Source: Oscillospiraceae bacterium
GTDB taxonomy: Bacteria; Bacillota; Clostridia; Oscillospirales; Ruminococcaceae
DNA length: 10,886 bases
Direction: 5' to 3'
Assembly: GCA_900768705.1 (NCBI GenBank)
Contig: CAAGEB010000106.1
Span: 1-10,886, forward strand
The stretch's first letter is position 1; each line of letters starts with the position of its first letter. Positions 6,575 to 10,886 of the stretch are shown here, one piece after another. Under the pieces are notes generated by a model. That model was given only the letters and a program-made list of their open reading frames with translations, was not told where the DNA came from and ran no database searches. The translations under genes and the position numbers were made by a program.

Positions 6575-7555
6575 ATGAAATCGGAAACAGATTACGATTT
6601 TTCCGAAAGCGGTTTCTCCGAACGGGAGCTGTTTTCTTTTGTGGAACAGGACAGTCTCGAATCAGAAAAAATAGCGGCTCCACGCTATTCCTACTGGCAA
6701 TCGGTATTTCGGGTTTTCTTCAGGAAAAAGATTAATATTGTCATTCTTGCAATACTGGCATTTGTAATTCTTTTTGCCTATATCTACCCTGCCGTTACAG
6801 AGTATGACCGTTTCGCCAATATTATGGATACCGCCTCCGCTCATCTCACTCCATCGCAGGCAATCGAAAAGTACGGATTTGATCTTCGTTGGATCCTAGG
6901 CACGGGAGCTTCGGGAGAATCCACCTTTGACGCAGTTTGGAACGGCGCAGGCATTTCTATATCTCTGGCTATGATTTGTGCGGCAATTAATATAACCCTC
7001 GGCGTATTTATAGGTGCAGTATGGGGTTTTTCAAAAAAGGCGGATATTGTTATGACCGAAGTATATAATACGGTGGGCAATATTCCTTATATCCTGCTGA
7101 TTTCGGTTATGGTAATGATTTTCACAGCAAGCTTCCGTACAATGGTGCTGGCACTGACAATCACAGGCTGGCTTCCGATTGCGTACTTTATCCGTACTCA
7201 GGTAATTATTATCAGGGACAGGGAATATAATCTGGCTTCCAGATGTCTTGGCACGCCTACGACGAAAATAATCATAAAGAATATTCTGCCGTATATTACC
7301 TCTGTTATTGTAACCCTGCTGGCTGCGGAAATCCCCGCCTATATCTCCTATGAGGTATTTCTGAGCTATATAGGTATGGGTCTCAGCGAAATGTCTCTCG
7401 GACGACTGATCTACAATGCAGGAAGCGCAATGGTAACAAAAGGACGGGAATTTGAGTTCTGGAGTCCCGTTGCCGTTGCCTCCGTTATAACGGTTGTATT
7501 GTATGTTGCGGGTCAGAACCTTGGCGACGCCGCAGATCCCCGCACCCACACCTGA
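6575..7555 (+). CDS. oppC: Oligopeptide ABC permease, AmiD/OppC type
   Basis: A 326-residue second permease subunit. About 45 charged residues precede the first helix (about 50-70), as in the OppC_N arrangement, then comes an external segment (about 71-120) and five further helices. The EAA loop is at 216-239 (R-E-Y-N-L-A-S-R-C-L-G, then I-L-P), the docking site for an ATPase subunit. The C-terminus has the family ending D-P-R-T. AGGTGA at 6565-6570, overlapping the oppB stop, serves the ATG 4 bases further on, so the genes are likely coupled. Length and order match AmiD following AmiC. Confidence 0.93.
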   Translation: MKSETDYDFSESGFSERELFSFVEQDSLESEKIAAPRYSYWQSVFRVFFRKKINIVILAILAFVILFAYIYPAVTEYDRFANIMDTASAHLTPSQAIEKYGFDLRWILGTGASGESTFDAVWNGAGISISLAMICAAINITLGVFIGAVWGFSKKADIVMTEVYNTVGNIPYILLISVMVMIFTASFRTMVLALTITGWLPIAYFIRTQVIIIRDREYNLASRCLGTPTTKIIIKNILPYITSVIVTLLAAEIPAYISYEVFLSYIGMGLSEMSLGRLIYNAGSAMVTKGREFEFWSPVAVASVITVVLYVAGQNLGDAADPRTHT

Positions 7556-7570
7556 TCGGAGGAATAATTA

Positions 7571-8971
7571 ATGTCTGACAGCAATAAGAAGATTCTGCTT
7601 TCCGTCAGAAATATGCAGGTGAAATTCAGAGTTCGGGGGCATATTCTCTCCGCAATACGAAATGTTTCACTGGATATTTATAAAGGTGAGTCTATTGCCA
7701 TTGTGGGAGAATCCGGTTCGGGCAAGTCCGTTTTCACAAAAGCCTTTTCGGGAATGTTGGATTCCAACGGATTTATCGACAGCGGGCAGCTGCTTTTCTA
7801 TGACGAAGAGCTTTCCGATACAGTGGTAAAAAACAATAAAAAAACTGTGGAATTCATTGAACGCAGACTGAATGATTTTAGCGGCGGTTCGGAAAATGAA
7901 AGCGTCAATAAAATTATTGCCCGGGAAATATATCTCTCTGCCGCAAAGTATAATTTCCCAAAACGCTGCGGAATTATACGAAAGCTTCTCGGTGCCTTTG
8001 AAGATGCATATAAGGTCGGAAATAATCCGAATAATGAAAATATCCGCAGAGAAATTATTGAAAATGTTACACCCATAGTAAAATATGCGGGCGAAAACGA
8101 AAAAACTCTTCACGGAAGCTGCCTTACGGATCTGGCACAATTCAGAACGGAAAAGGATTGGCTGCGGGTTAGAGGAAGCAGAATAGCCTCGGTTTTTCAG
8201 GATCCGATGACTTCCCTTAACCCGATTATAACCATAGGAAAACAGATTACATCAATTATTATCAAGCACCAGCACTGTCGGGAAGAAGAAGCCCTCAGCC
8301 GTGCGCTTGACCTTATGCGCAAAGTCGGTATTACCGATCCTCAATCCCGATTCAATGACTACCCTTTTCAGTATTCCGGAGGAATGAGACAGCGAATTGT
8401 AATCGCCATTGCCCTTTCCTGCCAACCCGAAATCCTTATCTGCGATGAACCCACCACCGCTCTTGATGTTACCATACAGGCACAAATTCTTAGGCTGATA
8501 AAGGATTTGCAGAAGGAATTCGGCTTTGCAATCGTATTTATAACCCACGATCTTGGCGTTGCCGCAAACATTGCGGACAGAATTGCAGTGATGTATGCAG
8601 GGCAGATTATCGAGCTGGGTACCACCGAGGATATTTTCTACGATCCCCGTCACCCCTACACATGGGCATTGCTTTCCGGTTTGCCGCAGCTTTCGGAAAA
8701 AAATACAAAGCTGTATTCCATAAACGGCTCTCCCCCTTCCCTGTACAATGAAATCAAGGGAGACGCCTTTGCGCCGAGAAACCCATACTGTATGAAAGTT
8801 GATAAAATATATGAGCCACCCATGTTCAAAGTCAGCGATACCCATTACGCCCGCACTTGGCTTCTGGATAAGCATGCGCCGAAAGCGGAAAAGCCCGAAG
8901 CAATTTGTGATATTCACAACAAACTTATTAAAGAATTCAATATACGGGAGCAGAATAAAAGTGGCGAATAA
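7571..8971 (+). CDS. oppD: Oligopeptide ABC ATPase, AmiE/OppD type, with internal insert
   Basis: A 466-residue ATPase that powers peptide import at the cytoplasmic face as a pair with OppF. Motifs in order: Walker A G-E-S-G-S-G-K-S (46-53), Q-loop Gln210 in F-Q-D-P-M-T-S-L-N-P, signature S-G-G-M-R-Q-R (269-275), Walker B I-L-I-C-D-E-P (288-294), and H-loop His326. The C-terminal oligo_HPY-type region keeps the AmiE-like R-N-P-Y-C-M, P-P-M-F-K-V and T-W-L-L-D. It is about 110 residues longer than AmiE. Most of the excess is an insert between Walker A and the Q-loop, near residues 85-190, rich in Lys, Asn and Glu; the core motifs are intact, so it should be active. GGAGGA (7558-7563) lies 7 bases before the ATG. 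Its 3' end overlaps oppF by 11 bases if the GTG start is right. Confidence 0.93.
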   Translation: MSDSNKKILLSVRNMQVKFRVRGHILSAIRNVSLDIYKGESIAIVGESGSGKSVFTKAFSGMLDSNGFIDSGQLLFYDEELSDTVVKNNKKTVEFIERRLNDFSGGSENESVNKIIAREIYLSAAKYNFPKRCGIIRKLLGAFEDAYKVGNNPNNENIRREIIENVTPIVKYAGENEKTLHGSCLTDLAQFRTEKDWLRVRGSRIASVFQDPMTSLNPIITIGKQITSIIIKHQHCREEEALSRALDLMRKVGITDPQSRFNDYPFQYSGGMRQRIVIAIALSCQPEILICDEPTTALDVTIQAQILRLIKDLQKEFGFAIVFITHDLGVAANIADRIAVMYAGQIIELGTTEDIFYDPRHPYTWALLSGLPQLSEKNTKLYSINGSPPSLYNEIKGDAFAPRNPYCMKVDKIYEPPMFKVSDTHYARTWLLDKHAPKAEKPEAICDIHNKLIKEFNIREQNKSGE

Positions 8972-10316
8972 AATGAAAACGGAAAATACAAATCACACTC
9001 CCCGCAAGCAGTCTGTCCGCCTACCGGAACACGGCAAATACGATAAGAACGGAAGAGAAATTCTGCTTTCACTGAAAAATGTGGATATAACCTTCGGAAA
9101 GGGCAATTCCGCCGTAAAAGCCGTCCGTGACGCCAGCTTTGATATATACAGAGGCGAAACCTTTTCACTGGTAGGAGAATCGGGATCGGGAAAAACCACC
9201 ATAGGCCGAGCGGTAATCCGAGCCAATTCCCTTTCTGCCGGAGAAATTGACTTCAAGGGTGTGCGTATTTCGGGAAAAATACCCCGTTCTCTGGATCGTG
9301 AGGTTATAAGGGATATTCAGATGGTTTTTCAAGATCCGGCAGCCTCTCTGAATGAGCGTGCAACAGTGGAATATATTATCTCGGAGGGCTTATACAACTT
9401 TCATCTGTTCAGAAACAAAGAAGACAGAATACGCAAGGTTGAAAATATTATAAAAGAGGTTGGTCTGCTTCCTGAACATCTTTCACGGTATCCCCATGAA
9501 TTTTCCGGAGGTCAGAGGCAGCGTATCGGACTTGCAAGAGCTATGGTTATGGAGCCTGAACTGGTTGTGGCGGACGAGCCGATTTCAGCATTGGATGTTT
9601 CCGTCCGTGCGCAGGTTCTTAATCTGATGAAGAAATTACAGCAGGAAAAGCAGCTTACCTATCTTTTTATCGCTCACGATTTATCCATTGTCCGTTTTAT
9701 TTCAGACAGAATAGGCGTGATTTACAAGGGAAGAATAGTTGAAATTGCCGATTCGGAGGAGCTATTCAATTTCCCGCTTCACCCCTATACCCGTTCTCTG
9801 ATTTCCGCAATTCCCATTCCCGATCCCGTTCTGGAAAAGAACAAGGTACTTTATACCTATAATCCCGATATTCATAATTATACCGATGAAGAACCCATGC
9901 TTACCGATATAGGTCATAATCATCTGGTTTACGGAAGCAAAAAGGAAATAGATGAATACAAAGAAATACGCCGAACAGATGTGCCTGTCAATGTAATTAC
10001 CGTTGATTATTCCGGGGGAAAATCTGCTCCGAAGATGTCCGATACACCGAAATGTCTTACTTCCGAAGAAACGATATGCCGCAAAGCCGCTGTCAAGGAA
10101 GAACAATATAACAAGCCTAATCAAGCCGTAAGTTTTCTCATAACAGCAGCAGCATTTCTCCTTCCGCTGATTGGTCTTGCCGCTATGCCTGTTATAAAGC
10201 GCAGTAATTGTATGAAATATTTCAGTGCTGTCAGGAAAGGAACAATTGCGGGTCTTACGGTATGGGGAATAATAATTGTAATCTTTCCGTTGCTGATTTT
10301 GCCGGCGGTTTTATAA
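8961..10316 (+). CDS. oppF: Oligopeptide ABC ATPase, AmiF/OppF type, with C-terminal membrane helices
   Basis: A 451-residue partner ATPase of OppD. Motifs: Walker A G-E-S-G-S-G-K-T (72-79), Q-loop Gln124 in F-Q-D-P-A-A-S-L-N-E-R, signature S-G-G-Q-R-Q-R (182-188), Walker B L-V-V-A-D-E-P (201-207) and H-loop His239. These and the I-P-I-P-D-P-V region are very close to AmiF, which is about 308 residues. I chose GTG 8961 because CGGGAG (8945-8950) is 10 bases before it. The ATG at 8973 is possible; the longer frame from 8799 lies inside oppD and is rejected. Beyond about residue 345 comes an unusual tail: a polar linker with two Cys, then hydrophobic stretches at about 389-411 and 429-449 split by a basic loop. 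Last gene of the operon. Confidence 0.92.
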   Translation: MANKMKTENTNHTPRKQSVRLPEHGKYDKNGREILLSLKNVDITFGKGNSAVKAVRDASFDIYRGETFSLVGESGSGKTTIGRAVIRANSLSAGEIDFKGVRISGKIPRSLDREVIRDIQMVFQDPAASLNERATVEYIISEGLYNFHLFRNKEDRIRKVENIIKEVGLLPEHLSRYPHEFSGGQRQRIGLARAMVMEPELVVADEPISALDVSVRAQVLNLMKKLQQEKQLTYLFIAHDLSIVRFISDRIGVIYKGRIVEIADSEELFNFPLHPYTRSLISAIPIPDPVLEKNKVLYTYNPDIHNYTDEEPMLTDIGHNHLVYGSKKEIDEYKEIRRTDVPVNVITVDYSGGKSAPKMSDTPKCLTSEETICRKAAVKEEQYNKPNQAVSFLITAAAFLLPLIGLAAMPVIKRSNCMKYFSAVRKGTIAGLTVWGIIIVIFPLLILPAVL

Positions 10317-10344
10317 TACGATTGATAAGTAAGCCTTAACTAAG

Positions 10345-10373
10345 AATGCCCTCGGATTAAACCGAGGGCTGAA
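10345..10373. repeat. 29-base hairpin repeat, copy 1
   Basis: GCCCTCGG (10348-10355), loop ATTAAA and CCGAGGGC (10362-10369) form a perfect 8-bp stem. The 29 bases 10345-10373 recur exactly at 10757-10785 in the same orientation, and similarity extends weakly leftward to about 10330. It lies 28 bases past the oppF stop and beyond the toxin relic on the opposite strand. It could end transcription from either side, but no good T-tract follows on either strand. Confidence 0.7.
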
Positions 10374-10458
10374 TCTGGTAAATCACATTAAGATTATGCA
10401 AGTTGTGCTTAACAAGTTTACTATCCTGAACAAGCTGGTCATTACAGAAAGTGTAATG
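10374..10458 (-). other. Remnant sequence behind the truncated toxin
   Basis: After the toxin stop, the same minus-strand frame stays open for about 34 more codons, into copy 1 of the hairpin repeat. The implied residues do not look like the rest of a PIN domain to me. A short inverted repeat, CATTAC 10440-10445 with GTAATG 10453-10458, marks the edge next to the toxin stop. It may be the scar of a deletion or insertion. Confidence 0.3.
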
Positions 10459-10524
10459 CTAAGCAAAAGGCTCTCTATCCAGTAAAGCATCTAAAACCAC
10501 ATTGTTATCTATCAAGATCTTCAA
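10459..10524 (-). pseudogene. Truncated PIN-domain (VapC-like) toxin
   Basis: From a TTG at 10524 the minus strand encodes 21 residues, M-K-I-L-I-D-N-N-V-V-L-D-A-L-L-D-R-E-P-F-A, then TAG (10461-10459). This is the typical start of a PIN-domain ribonuclease toxin, with the first active-site Asp at position 6. Full PIN toxins have about 130 residues, so the catalytic acidic cluster is missing and the product must be dead. AGGGGTG (10536-10530) lies 5 bases before the TTG, and the start overlaps the antitoxin end by 20 bases in another frame, as in real toxin-antitoxin pairs. TTG is read as Met. Recognition is from the N-terminal motif only. Confidence 0.6.
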
Positions 10525-10699
10525 TGTCGCACCCCTTCAATATACCAAATAAAGATCTAGCGGCTTTCAACCTATCTGCATATGGGTTGAATAAGTGTAA
10601 ATATACTGCCCCTCTCTTTTCTAATAGGATTTCCTCTGTTTCTGCAATCTCAAGATATTTCAATGGATCCTTACAAAATTCTTCATAGGTAAGTGTCAT
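10505..10699 (-). CDS. Small antitoxin of a PIN-type toxin-antitoxin pair
   Basis: A 64-residue acidic protein: M-T-L-T-Y-E-E-F-C-K-D-P-L-K-Y-L, then a glutamate-rich stretch (E-T-E-E-I-L-L-E-K-R-G) and a C-terminal A-R-S-L-F-G-I-L segment. The pattern of a short DNA-binding N-terminus and a C-terminal toxin-binding segment, directly upstream of a PIN toxin start, fits a Phd/YefM- or VapB-like antitoxin; the exact family is uncertain. The ATG at 10699 is chosen over the in-frame ATG at 10741 because GGAGG lies 8 bases before it, and the longer version would run through the operator-like palindrome. With the toxin gone it may persist as an orphan regulator or a neutraliser of related toxins elsewhere. 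Confidence 0.65.
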   Translation of the reverse strand: MTLTYEEFCKDPLKYLEIAETEEILLEKRGAVYLHLFNPYADRLKAARSLFGILKGCDIEDLDR

Positions 10700-10726
10700 A
10701 GCAATGTCCTCCAAAAATAAAAGACC

Positions 10727-10742
10727 TATGTCATTTGACATA
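10727..10742. promoter_or_regulatory. Operator-like inverted repeat upstream of the antitoxin
   Basis: TATGTCA (10727-10733) and TGACATA (10736-10742) form a perfect 7-bp inverted repeat with a 2-base spacer, 28 bases upstream of the antitoxin ATG. Its place fits autoregulation by the antitoxin, as is usual for type II systems. The -10 and -35 boxes around it are not clear. Confidence 0.5.
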
Positions 10743-10756
10743 AGCCTAAATGTGAA

Positions 10757-10785
10757 AATGCCCTCGGATTAAACCGAGGGCTGAA
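10757..10785. repeat. 29-base hairpin repeat, copy 2
   Basis: An exact copy of 10345-10373: stem GCCCTCGG (10760-10767) with CCGAGGGC (10774-10781) and loop ATTAAA. On the minus strand it follows the partial gene ending at 10831 and is followed by ATTTTC, so it may serve as that gene's terminator. With copy 1 it brackets the antitoxin and toxin relic. Confidence 0.7.
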
Positions 10786-10830
10786 ATATGCTGTGTATAT
10801 GTTGATTTACTTTATCTACATGAAAGTTAT

Positions 10831-10886
10831 TTATCTACCGAGGAATGCATCTAAATCTTCATCAGAAATGCTTCCAGATGCATCGC
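10831..10886 (-). CDS. 3' end of an unidentified gene, cut by window edge
   Basis: The minus strand reads 17 in-frame codons, D-A-S-G-S-I-S-D-E-D-L-D-A-F-L-G-R, then TAA (10833-10831). The stretch is acidic and gene-like and is followed by the hairpin copy 2, which supports a true gene end. Too little is present to assign a family. Confidence 0.45.
   Translation of the reverse strand, partial: DASGSISDEDLDAFLGR

Noticed and set aside
8252..8917. A 221-codon open frame antisense to oppD
   Set aside because: It mirrors conserved oppD codons, has Cys/Gly-rich random composition and no family features.
8799..8960. Extended N-terminus for oppF starting inside oppD
   Set aside because: This stretch is the well-conserved C-terminal coding region of oppD in another frame, and a GTG with a ribosome binding site exists at 8961.
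10505..10741. Longer 78-residue version of the antitoxin
   Set aside because: Its extra 14 residues include the GGAGG site itself and its start falls in the operator-like palindrome; the ATG at 10699 is better placed.

Overview
The window looks like chromosomal DNA of a low-to-moderate GC Gram-positive anaerobe. A Ruminococcus-like member of the Clostridia/Oscillospiraceae is my best guess. The reasons are strong GGAGG-type ribosome binding sites, a sigma-A consensus promoter, a lipobox lipoprotein, and an Ami/Opp peptide transporter closest to the streptococcal AmiACDEF type. This placement is inference; no rRNA or taxonomic marker gene is present.

Left edge to about 2.7 kb. Positions 1-150 are most of a nested palindromic, MITE-like repeat whose left end lies outside the window, followed by a compact AT-rich foldable segment (153-210). 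On the minus strand lies a two-gene sdpRI-type operon: an ArsR-family autorepressor (1096-1362) overlapping by one base a six-helix SdpI/DUF1648 immunity-type membrane protein (404-1096). Its promoter is a perfect TTGACA-17-TATAAT flanked by two nearly identical perfect palindromes. Divergently, a small four-helix membrane protein of unknown function (1876-2304) sits behind a roughly 200-base leader with tandem hairpins. It is followed by a multiply broken gene relic (about 2320-2636) that still has a good terminator.

2.8-10.3 kb is one plus-strand operon for an oligopeptide ABC importer in the order A-C-D-E-F: lipoprotein receptor, two permeases and two ATPases, with tight spacing or overlap. 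Three of the five proteins depart from the textbook Opp form. The receptor looks circularly permuted relative to AmiA: the segment that ends AmiA is at its N-terminus and the chain stops where AmiA would continue into it. The OppD ATPase has a long insert between Walker A and the Q-loop. The OppF ATPase has a C-terminal extension ending in two predicted membrane helices. The OppB permease carries the large extracytoplasmic insert known from AmiC. The receptor should capture peptides outside the membrane, OppB/OppC form the channel, and OppD/OppF drive import.

10.3-10.9 kb, on the minus strand, holds an antitoxin-type gene with an operator-like palindrome upstream and a PIN-domain toxin cut off after 21 codons. 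The pair is bracketed by two copies of an identical 29-base hairpin repeat. The last 56 bases are the 3' end of another minus-strand gene.
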